Under the pieces are notes generated by a model, which worked only from the letters and a program-made list of their open reading frames with translations, searched no databases and had not been told where the DNA came from. A DNA stretch of 64,000 bases from Pratylenchus scribneri (taxonomy: Eukaryota > Nematoda > Chromadorea > Rhabditida > Pratylenchidae), in contig JAQSEB010000032.1 in the NCBI GenBank assembly GCA_030063045.1, positions 1,612,001-1,676,000 on the forward strand, in the 5' to 3' direction. Shown here piece after piece: positions 1 through 9,437 of the stretch. Positions within the stretch are counted from its first letter, which is position 1, and every line of letters starts with the position of its first letter. The position numbers and the translations under genes are program-made.

Positions 1-330
1 GCCAAAAATACCTCCTGTCATACTTTGTTGGGGCGGTTGACCGAATAAGCTTGGCTGTGTAGTTTGTCCGAATGCCTTTAAAATTGTAAAAGATATTTAC
101 ATTTAAAAAGTAATAAAAACCGATGTTGCTGGTTTATTGGCGCCAAATATTCCACCGCCACCGCCAAATGCAGTTGAAGTCGATGGTTGCTGACCAAAGA
201 TGCCACTCTGTTGTGTTGTTGTAGTGCTAAACAATGCTGGCTTTGCTCCTCCAAACAATCCACCAGAAGTTGCCGGTTGTGTTCCAAACAATGAAGTGTT
301 TCCGGCGGTCGTTGTGGCACCAAAAGGTTG
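1..330 (-). repeat. Intragenic duplication in NUP98, copy downstream of GLEBS
   Basis: This segment aligns almost base for base with 1061-1392, at an offset of about 1060 bp. It covers two FG-rich exons and the intron between them (for example GGCGCCAAATA followed by the CCGCCACCGCCAAATGCAG tract). Differences are scattered substitutions and short indels in the exons. The alignment reaches base 1, so the duplicated unit probably continues beyond the window. Confidence 0.85.
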
Positions 331-1491
331 TTGAGCTGTAAAAACATTTCATATAATCGATGTTTATGTTTAATTAATTGAATACTGTTAGAGAACAATC
401 CTCCTGTTGCTGGTTTCGAAAGAGCAGATCCAAACAAACCCGAACTTTGTGGTTGATTTTGTTGGCCAAACAGGGTAGAGCCAGCTGGTGCATTAGCATT
501 AACTTTCCGTCCTGCCAAATAATCGGCTACACGTAACTCCTAAAATATAATCCACTTTACCATTTTGCTAAGTTTAATAAATTAACCTCTAAGCTTTTGC
601 TTTCATATTCCTTCATGGCGCTGATGCACATTTGTTTAGTACTAACCGGTGTCGGCTTCCCTTGTAATTGCATTGTATCGCTCCCAGTTGGTGGAGAAAA
701 CTTGACGGCTTAAACAAAAATTTATATTCGGAGGCAATCCACTTTTCCCGAATTACCATCACCAAAAATTGAAGAACCTCCTGTTGCTGAGCCTATCATT
801 TTAATAAAGTAAATTTATTGAAAAGAAAAACTTTACCAAAAGCTGGTTGTTGAGTACCACCAAATGAGCCACCAAAGGTCGGCGGTTGAGCCGGTTTAGG
901 TCCAAAGATTCCGCCAGCTTGCTGCGCGGGTTGCTGACCGAATTGTGTTATTCCTCCAAATAAACTTGGTGTGGTTGTGGTCTAAAAGAACATTAAATTA
1001 TTATATTTATACGTTAAAAACCGTTGCAGTTCCGAATGCACCAGTTGATGAAGCTGGTGCGCCAAAAAGACCTCCAGTCGTACTTTGTTGGGGCGATTGA
1101 CCGAATAAGCTTGGCTGTGTAGTTTGTCCGAATGCCTTGAAAATTTTAAAAGATATTTGCATTTAAAAAGTAATAGTAACCGATGTTGCTGGTTTATTGG
1201 CGCCAAATAATCCGCCGCCACCGCCAAATGCAGTTGAAGTCGATGGTTGCTGACCAAATATATTGCTACTCTGTTGCGTTGTTGTAGTGCCAAACAATGA
1301 ACCGGCTGGCTTTGCTCCAAATAATCCACCAGAAGTCGCCGGTTGTGTTCCAAATAAAGAAGTGGTTCCAGCGGTCGTTGTGGCACCAAAAGTTGGAGCA
1401 GATGAAACTATTAATATTTTCAATTAATTATTAGTGTTACTATTATTTTACCATTGGAAAACAGTCCACTGTTTTGTTGTTGGCCGAACAT
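1..1491 (-). CDS. NUP98: Nucleoporin NUP98, N-terminal part (runs off left edge)
   Basis: FG nucleoporin of the nuclear pore, which binds transport receptors and, through its GLEBS motif, the mRNA-export factor RAE1/GLE2. The start chosen is the ATG at 1491, which opens MFGQQQNSGLFSNG. Exons then encode GLFG-type repeats (SLFG, GGLFG, NIFG, SAFG-like) separated by Thr/Gln/Gly spacers. The GLEBS motif is read across about 530-712: a segment starting VKFSPPTGSDTM, then STKQMCISAMKEYESKSLEE, then ELRVADYLAGRK after a short intron near 541-588. This matches the known NUP98 GLEBS order. FG repeats resume to the left edge, so the autoproteolytic domain and any NUP96 part lie outside. The FG exons on either side of GLEBS are near-duplicates including an intron. 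Introns are small (about 45-60 nt). Identification is firm; exact exon edges are not all checked. Confidence 0.9.
1061..1392 (-). repeat. Intragenic duplication in NUP98, copy upstream of GLEBS
   Basis: Partner of 1-330. Both the FG-coding sequence and the intervening intron (about 1133-1180) are shared. This shows a DNA-level duplication of part of the gene rather than convergent FG repeat drift. Confidence 0.85.
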
Positions 1492-1644
1492 TTAACTTTT
1501 TTTTTCTGAAATAATTCTTATCTTTATTTCCTTTAACATAAATTGTAAGCAACGCAATATATAAAAATGTTAATTTAACAATCATTATCAATCAAATTTT
1601 TGAGAGTCTTTATCCACCAATCACCAACTATTTTCAAGGTTGAT

Positions 1645-2180
1645 CACTGCATTTTAAAAATGGGAGGAGAGCGGAAAAAAGTTATATGATATGAGCAGAA
1701 ATTTAGCAAAATTTCCTTTATACAAAATGACAAAAAATCCAAATTAATTAATTAAAAATCCAAATTTACGAATGCGCACCAAATAGCATGATATATACAT
1801 CAATGGATAGAGCTCGTCAAGCTGATTAAGAATATAAAAAGGATTTTTTGAATTGATAGATAAATAAAAAAGTTATGGCCAATAGGAGTTGAAAATTTAA
1901 AATTTTTAACATGGGAAAAAATTTTCGTCTATTGGTATTTTTTTCTAATTTCTAGCCTATCTTGTAGAGAAAAAAATTCTGCACAAAATTGGAGGTGGAA
2001 ATTTAAAACTGTAGGTTGGGAGCAGAGTTAGCCTTGGCCTCTTTATTTGGCCAATTTTTGGATGAGATAGAATAAATTTGGCGTAGTGCAGCAAGAAAAA
2101 GAGGAAAAAGAAAATAGCTCTCATTTCTCCCTATCTCTACCCAAATAGGCTCCGCCTTTTTTCCGCTCTAAAATGCGGTG
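1645..2180. mobile_element. Small inverted-repeat DNA element (MITE-like) with 6-bp target duplication
   Basis: The ends are inverted: CACTGCATTTTA at 1645 and TAAAATGCGGTG ending at 2180. A second matched block, GAGCGGAAAAAAG, lies just inside each end, around 1667-1681 and 2157-2169. The hexamer GTTGAT flanks both sides (1639-1644 and 2181-2186), as expected for a target-site duplication. No transposase is encoded in the 536 bp. It fills most of the NUP98-to-membrin intergenic space. The superfamily is not assigned. Confidence 0.6.
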
Positions 2181-2484
2181 GTTGATGAAATTACTAAAAC
2201 AACCAAACTTTGCATTGCAATTTTGCAATTTCTGCTAAATCCACATTTCATCATCATCATTGCTTGTTTTTTTTTTTGTAATTGTTCTTGTTCATTTTTT
2301 GTTAATTATTTTCCCTTATGTGCCATTTGTTTAATAAATATGAATAAAACAAACTTTTGTATGTACTTTTTAATTTATTTTTGATGGTTTTTTTGGAAGC
2401 CTATTATTTTTGTTAGATTAAAGATTAATTATTCTTTCTTTAATTTTTTCTCCGTTTTTAATAAAACACAAAAAATTTAGAAGA

Positions 2485-2871
2485 ATGTCACATAGATTAA
2501 ATAGACATGAAACAAAATTGGACTTTGAAGGAGCTGAATTGGACCTTCACGACAGATTGAAACAATCTCATAATGCGTTGGACGATTTGATCTCTCAAGG
2601 CGAATATACACTCCGAAATGTTAAAGAACAACATAATGAGCTGAGAGGTGTTAGGCATCGGATTATGGACATTGGACAAATGGTTAGGTTTTATTATCCA
2701 AAAAACCTTAAGTTTTCATTACTAATTTATTAATTAATTTAGTTTGGCCTGTCACAAACGACGCTGCGGATGATTGAGAAGAGGCTTGGAGAAGATTGGA
2801 TACTTTTCCTAATTCTTTGTGTACTTTTCATTGTATTTATGTATTGCTTTTATCATTATTGGAAAGGTTGA
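2485..2871 (+). CDS. GOSR2: Membrin/GOSR2-like Qb-SNARE, short form
   Basis: Golgi/ER Qb-SNARE acting in vesicle fusion. Two exons (2485-2682 and 2743-2871) join in phase 0 to give 109 residues. Exon 1 holds a heptad-patterned SNARE helix (HNALDDLISQGEYTLRNVKE, with a central Gln in KEQHNELRG) ending in IMDIGQM. Exon 2 gives FGLSQTTLRMIEKRLGEDW followed by a C-terminal transmembrane segment (ILFLILCVLFIVFMYCFY) and a short luminal WKG tail. The GLS..T.MR.IEKR signature is typical of membrin. What is missing is the ~100-residue N-terminal Habc helical region of normal membrins. A TTTAG just before the ATG could be an acceptor for undetected upstream exons, or the gene is truly truncated. The next gene starts 191 bp downstream on the same strand. 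Confidence 0.6.
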
Positions 2872-3062
2872 ACTTTCTTTACATTCCCTGTTCTATTTAA
2901 TGAAAGGGAACGGATGTATTGTTGATTTATGTGATTTTATTATTTATATTTCGATAAAAATATACATTATTGATTTAATTATACCAATTTTAATATCGGT
3001 TTTAATCTCAATTTATTTTAAAGCTTTTGCTTATTAATTATTTATTTTTTAATAAAAGGACA

Positions 3063-6000
3063 ATGGCTGAATTAGCACAAGTTTTGGAAAAGACATTCTC
3101 ACAAGGTAATTTGATTATCAGGATCTTGAATATTCAAAATAATTTTTAGATATCAAAGATCAACAATTTGCTTTGAATCTACTTCAACAGGCAGCAGAGA
3201 GCAATTTTGTTAGTTTTTAAAGTCTACAAAACCAATTAAACAAATTAAAGATAATAAATTAATTAAAATCAAGGATTGTCTTCATCTAAAAATGTCTCAA
3301 ATGAGCATTCTTTTAAGACTTGACTAATCTTAAATTCCAAACTTAATTATATCGATTTATTTATTAAGGCTGAATATGTAAAACAACTTTCCACCGTCCT
3401 TTCCAATCGGGCTCATTCAACATTCATCCGTAAAGCAGCTGGTATTCAACTCAAAAATACACTGACTGGACGGGAACAATCTTCATTTGATAAAAATAAA
3501 GAGAGGTTTTTTATTTGAAGCAAAATATTGAATTCAATTCTTTAATAGATGGCTAAATTTGCCGGCTGAAGTGCGAGATTATGTAAAGAAATGTGTCCTA
3601 CAAACACTCGGTACTGAGATGCGTCCATCAACTGCTGCCCAATGTGTCGCCGCAATTGCATGCATTGAATTGCCAATAAAAGTTTGTGTTTAGTTATTTA
3701 TTAGATTCAATTATAGTTTTTGCTCATCGGAGAAAAAGAAAAATTTAGATTAAGTAACATTAATTAACTTATTGGAAATATGGTACTTATGTTATCTCTA
3801 AAAGTCAAGATTTTGAACACCATCAACACCTAGGAGTGTTTCTTTCTACTATAATCATAGGGTGCTTGATGGCTGTTTGGTTTATGCCTGTCCATAATTT
3901 TTACACAAAACCTTAACTTTTCAATAATTTCAAATAACAAAATATTTTAGCAATGGCCCGAACTCGTCGACTGTCTCAGCGCCAACGTGGTCAATGATTC
4001 GGGCGATCCAATGGTGAAAGAGTCATCGCTGGAAGCTCTTGGCTACATTTGTCAGGATGTTCGAAATTTGCCGAACACCGCACCAATCACTGCAATTGTA
4101 CATGGGCTGAGGACGGACGAAGGCTCAGTGCATGTTCGGTTGGCCGCCACCAAAGCATTGTCGGAAATTGTGGATTGGATTGTGACGCGGACATTGGAGG
4201 AACATGTGGACGCAATCGTGGATGTCATTTGTGCATATTTGTATGTTTTAAAATATTATTTTTGAATGATAATGACTTTATTTTTAGGCAAACAGCCGAG
4301 TTAAATCTTTATGAGGAAGCAGCAAAATGTTTGTATTTTTTTTAAAAATATTTTTAAACAATTTTTTTAACCTAAGGTTTATACAAAATTGCATCGAGAA
4401 AATGTGCAAAAGCGACGGAAACGCCCATTGTGCTCTCCCTCTTTCGTGATGAACCAATCCGGCAAATTTTGACCGCTACAAAGGCTGCCGACGAATACTC
4501 ATCCTCTCCGGAACATTACAAATATTTGAAGGCACTTTGTGATCTTCTCTGTGCACTGGGCATTCATTTGGCTGATGTTTGGGCCTGCTATGTGATGAAA
4601 CCACCTCCGAATTTTTCGCTTTATCTTTCCGCATTGTTCGCCTTTTTTAAGCATCCATCCATTGTAATTATTTAAATTAAATTAAAAAATTAAATTATAA
4701 ATTAAATTTTTTATTTTAAGTACATTCGAGCGGAAACGGCCCAAGTGCTTGCAACATTTTGTGGGCATGAAAGGATCTCAAAAAATGAAGATTTCCTCAA
4801 ATTGGTTCCACAATTAATTGAATTTTTGCCTCAAGCAATGGGAAAGGTACAAATTATTTTTTCCTAAAAATTTAACATTTCTTCAGTCCTGTTCACCAAT
4901 TCCTTCACAAGATTTAACAGTGCAATATTCTCGAATGGATTATGAAAATGAAATTGAAATGCAAAGGGAATATATTAGTAAGTGAAATTAATTAAATTTA
5001 TTAAATAAATTTAATTAAGGATTACGCGATCATTGCCTCCGACTGATTCGGGAAAGTGCCGCGGATCATTTCGACAAACTTCTCATCGTTTCACAAAATT
5101 GGATTTTGAAACGTTGCATTGTTCGTCCAACCGAAAGTAAATTTAAATTTATTTTAAAAAATAAAATTATTTTTTTTTAGTAAATAATGATGAATGGGAA
5201 TTGATGAAACGTTTCATTACGGCGGTCATTCAAGCCAGTTTCCAATTGGATTTGGCCACCGTCGAAGTTCGTCAAGAATATCAAAAATTGTTCGATGCCG
5301 TCCTCCAATGCTCTACCAACATTTTGAACGCATCCGCTTCCAATTTACTGAATGGTGTGCTCTCCATTTTGTCAGCCCTCTATCCAGTGTTTGACGATTT
5401 TCCCGACCGAATACCATACACATTAAATCATGTAATTATTTAATAAAATATTAATAATATAAAATTTTTAATGCAAAAGTTTTTTGCTTTGAGAAAATGC
5501 ATTTTCGGTTTGGGTTAATTCTTGCAAAAAATTAACACATAATTTTTAAAGGCAAAACAAAGATACATTAGTCAAATGGGTAAAGCTGTCCACTCCAGCG
5601 AGGGATGGCTCGGGTTCGCTTCCCATGGGAAGCAAATAATTTTTTTGATTGTTTTATTTCGAGTAAAAACAACTTTATTAATTAATTAATTATTATTTTT
5701 TTCAGCTAAAAGCTATTCTCCTAGTCGAAAACCATAACAATCTGGACATTGAGGTGACTGCCACAAAAAGACATTCCATTGCTTTGATTTTGAAAATTGT
5801 TGCCATGTTCCCAAAATCAGTCAAGGTAAATAAATTGAAAATAATGTCAATTTGGATCTAATTTGAATTTAATTCCAGCCTTATGCTAAAATTGTGTTCG
5901 ATTTGGTTGCCGAAGTTGGCGACCGTGTTTCAATGATGCAAAGGGCCAATTTGGTGCATGTTTTGGCCGCGCTGAGCAATTTGGCAGAGAATGTCGAGGA

Positions 6001-8956
6001 ACAAATGGAGTTTTTATGCAAAGCCATTCGACACGATGTTCAATACATTCAAACGGAACAATTTTCCACTTCTCCCTCGACATTTTTGAACCAAAGTGGA
6101 TTGACAAAGATGCCCGATTCAATGGCAATTTCAAATCAAAATTGTCCATATTATCAGGGACGATTAAATGTTCGTTCATTTATTTTTATAAATTCTAATA
6201 TTTATTTTTTATAGCTGAAAGCCAGTTTGACAGCATTGGAAGGCGTTTTAAATCAAGTGAATGTTCCCGACGATGAGCAGGATTCCTTCAAAATTTTTGC
6301 TCTCTTTGTTAATATTGTGCCAAAATTTTTCCAATTTGCCATGTAAATAGTTTAATTTTTTATATTTTAATTTGAATTTATTTTTAGGAGCTTGAATTCA
6401 ATTTATATGCCCGAATATTCCTCAATGATCAATCCGTTCTATGGTCCAAGTGTGCTGGAAATGGCTCCATCCGAGAGACAAACAATCATTTGTAAGTGTT
6501 TTTTAATCCATAGTATTGGGATGAATTCAAAAAACAGTATTAAGTCTAAGCATCTCCTATTACTTGTGTTTCTAAACCGGTTTTAGTGGTTTTTTTAATT
6601 CAGAAATATTCGCAAATCGAAAGCCGTTTGGTTTGAGCGCTCTTACAAAAAATAAATATATGTATTAAAAAGTTAAACTCAATCACCATGAGAGGTTAGT
6701 CGAGTGGATAAGGGTGTTCAATCAGGAAATGGTATGGCTCTGGTTCGAATCCAATGTAGGACGAGTGATTTTTTAATTGCCTTTTTTAAAGTAAAATCCT
6801 TTTTAATTAATTATTAATATCTGAATAAATTATATTTAATTTTTTCATTACAGCATCAATTGCAATGATGGACGCAGAAAATGATTTGAATGGCAAAAAG
6901 CAATCGGATGAATATGAGCCGGGCCAATCAATGGCAATTGGAAATTCGGATATGGTCCTTTTTATGAGGAAATTCATTAGCGAGGTTTTTATTTCATTAA
7001 ATAAAGTGGTACTTGTATACTTTGTATCCGCCAGAACCCTTAAAAAATTGCGAATTTTTTTTTCGCTTTAAAATCAATTTTAAATGTTTAATTTATGTTG
7101 CCGACAGCCTTCTTCCATACATTCAACAGTACATTCGCCCAGGATCAATAATCGTGTCGGACTGTTGGAAAGCATACAACAAAATCAAGGATCTTCCTGA
7201 ACTCTACACTCATTACACAGTCAACCACAGCAAAAATTTCGTCGATCCTATTTCAAAACAACACACGAATACCATTGAAAGCACGTGGCATAAATTCAAA
7301 CATGGGCATAAGAAACGCTTTGGCACACACCGATCAGCAGTTATAAGCTATGTGCATGAATTTATGTGGCGAAAAGAATTTGGAGGACCTGATATTTTTT
7401 TCCATTTTTGGTCTCAAGTTTCACAAATATACCCCATTTAATTCACTTTGTTGTTTTTTTTTGTTAAAAATGCATTAATAAACATTTAAAATTGATTTTA
7501 AAGCGAAAAAAAAAATCGAAATTTTTTAAGGGTTCTGGCGGATACAAAGTATACAAGTACCAATAAAGTAATAAATTTAAAATTAATTATTCTAGATTTC
7601 TGATTTGGTACAAAATATTATTGGCCTATTTTTTGCCCGTTTCCCAAACAATATTTATTCTCTTCCAAATATTTCTGAAATGTTGAATGCGACACTTTAT
7701 GCGATTGAATTGGTTCCAAATTTTCGACTTCGTTTTTGGGTCCGGAAAACTTGGTATTTTTTTTTAATTTATAAATGAGAAAAATTTTGATTTTCAATAC
7801 GAAAAATATTCCAAAATTTCTTTAAAAATATGCCAAAATTTGTTTTAAAAAATTTCAAAATTTTTATAAATTTTTTAGGAGCAGAGCTGCAATATTTTGC
7901 CCTCCTCAACATTCAAATTCAATTTTATCCTTCCTTTCTGCCCTGACGACGCATTTACAAAAGCGGTTAATCGAACAATGGGCATTGATTTTGAAGCAGA
8001 GGGAATCGACGGAAGCAGGTTTCATTTCCTCTCAAATTAAACTAGAATATTCCACAAATTTGTTCACAGATGAAGAACCAACAGAAGAGGAGCTGATTGC
8101 GGAAAGTACAATGAGTTTATTGTCCAGAGAATTTGCATTTTTTATGGTCAACTTCATTTTGGGCGAAACATTCTCGCTGAAGAATGTCCGAAAGGATTCG
8201 CCAATCCCAATGACTCCAATTGCCACCAAATTGCTAAATGATCGGGTAATAAAATAAAAATATTAAAAAATTTATATTTTTTTTAGAATTTTTTCTTGGC
8301 TGCGATTGGTCTTCTATCCAAATTGATTACATGCCCTGATTCCCAGGCTGCAATTAAATGTTTACCAGCGGTTAATGTACTCATTTATAATGTATTCATT
8401 TTATTTTATATTAATTATAATTGACGAATTTAAGTGCAATGCCATTATCGATGAACAAACTGCAATTGATTTGTTTGTCCATGGCATTCGAAGTCTGCAA
8501 ATGTTTTCAAATGATGAATTAGGTTTTGGATTTGATTTTAGAAATGAATATTAAATTATTTTTCCATTAAGCCGCTGGCCCAATTCTCACAATCATTTTC
8601 AACATTTATGCCCAGCTAAGGCCAAAATATCCTTCATTGCTTGAAATTTTAAAACAAGTAAAAATCCCAATAAAATAATTTAATTATTCAATTAATTTAA
8701 GGTTCCAAATTGTTTGCAAGAAAACATTGAATCCTTTGATCAACGAATAATTTCCATGTCAAATGGAAATGGGGATGATGGGAAAATGCACGACAAAATC
8801 AAAAGGGATTTAATGAGGAAAGTGCTCACAAGTGTAAGTGAAAATTATCAAACAAAATTGGTAATCAACGACAAATTTCAGACAAAATCGAAGGCACATT
8901 ACAGAAAAACTTCATCCGGATTGAATGGAATCGAAGAAGATCGGGTGATGGAATGA
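3063..8956 (+). CDS. Chimeric karyopherin: importin-beta1 N-terminus fused to exportin-5 body
   Basis: Twenty-two exons join on GT..AG sites with consistent phase to 3387 nt (1128 residues plus stop). Residues 1 to about 190 are importin-beta1: opening MAELAQVLEKTF, then QTLGTEMRPSTAAQCVAAIA, QWPELVDCLSANV and KESSLEALGYICQD, close to KPNB1 HEAT repeats 1-4, the RanGTP-binding end. From about residue 195 the match switches to exportin-5: EIVDWIV, EEAAKCLYKIASRK, KYLKALCDLLCALG, VQYSRMDYE and, at the C-terminus, IYAQLRPKYPSLLEIL...VPNCLQENIESF. The switch lies inside one exon (3951-4240, near 4137-4170) with no frame break. Exportin-5 exports pre-miRNA and other dsRNA with RanGTP. Whether this chimera keeps that role is inference. 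Introns hold SINE-like sequences and a Merlin transposon. Confidence 0.88.
5568..5690 (+). mobile_element. tRNA-derived SINE-like insertion in karyopherin intron
   Basis: An A-box-like TTAGTCAAATGGG (about 5568-5580) and a B-box-like GGGTTCGCTTCCC (about 5612-5624) lie at normal tRNA spacing, followed by an AT-rich tail. The flanks do not pair into an acceptor stem, so it is not a working tRNA gene. It lies between the exons ending 5431 and starting 5706. Confidence 0.5.
6685..6810 (+). mobile_element. tRNA-derived SINE-like insertion in karyopherin intron
   Basis: A-box TTAGTCGAGTGG (6696-6707) and B-box TGGTTCGAATCC (6741-6752) are followed by an AT-rich tail. The acceptor stem does not pair. 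It sits in the intron between exons ending 6491 and starting 6854. Confidence 0.5.
7008..7561 (+). mobile_element. Merlin-type DNA transposon, internally deleted
   Basis: The element is bounded by near-perfect ~80-bp terminal inverted repeats that start GGTACTTGTATACTTTGTAT at 7008 and end with the complement at 7561. The 8-bp sequence AATAAAGT flanks both sides (7000-7007 and 7562-7569). Eight- to nine-bp target duplications with an IS1016/ISXO2-like transposase are the hallmark of the Merlin superfamily. The insertion is wholly inside the karyopherin intron 6985-7595, so the host reading frame is untouched. Arm similarity and an intact duplication suggest a fairly recent insertion. At 554 bp the element can carry only part of a transposase. 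Confidence 0.88.
7088..7441 (+). pseudogene. C-terminal half of Merlin (ISXO2-like DDE) transposase
   Basis: This is an open frame without a proper N-terminus; the frame runs back into the left inverted repeat. It shows the second catalytic-Asp context (IIVSDCWKAYNKI) and the Glu region (HTNTIESTWHKFKHGHKKRF), then RSAVISYVHEFMWRKEF, typical of the ISXO2-like/Merlin transposase C-terminal half. The first catalytic Asp and the DNA-binding N-terminus are absent. The element is therefore expected to be non-autonomous and movable only by a full-length relative elsewhere. Confidence 0.8.
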
Positions 8957-9437
8957 ATGAATAAATTAGGACAAAATTCATCGAATGAGCGACCAACCAC
9001 ACATTTCCATTTCCTATATCAGCACAACACTTCCTAGAAGATATTTTCCTTTAATACCATTAATGACACTTAAAACGGGACCATTTTGTTTTTAATATTA
9101 TTTTTTAAATAAAAGATTGTTGGATTTGTTTTTTTTCTCGTTTAAACAATAAAAAAAATATAAATTAGGAGAAGGATGTATAGAAATTTTCAATTTCAAA
9201 ATTGCTAATCAACTAATTTGTAAAAAAAAACATTTTTTCCCATCATGGGTTCGAAATTAAGTCCAAAAAGTGCTAAAGCGCAAACCGATGGCATTTTATA
9301 TTAAAATCGAAAAGTACGAATTTGCCATTTTATTCAATTAAATCAAAAATAAATAAGCAATTGGAGATGGAATATTCGAAAAATAAATAAAATGAAATTA
9401 AATTGGTTTATTAGTCATTCTTCGTCTTCTGCCAAAT
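8957..9437. other. Convergent 3' intergenic region
   Basis: AT-rich sequence between the stop of the karyopherin and the stop of ISWI. An AATAAA near 9109 could serve the plus gene, and a TTTATT near 9403 (AATAAA on the minus strand) could serve ISWI. No coding signal is seen. Confidence 0.6.

Noticed and set aside
2178..2384. A 68-residue hydrophobic frame upstream of membrin as its missing N-terminus
   Set aside because: It starts inside the inverted-repeat element, is T-rich low complexity, and does not resemble an Habc domain.
7013..7441. An additional exon of the karyopherin
   Set aside because: The frame lies between transposon inverted repeats with target duplications and encodes transposase; the flanking exons join in phase without it.
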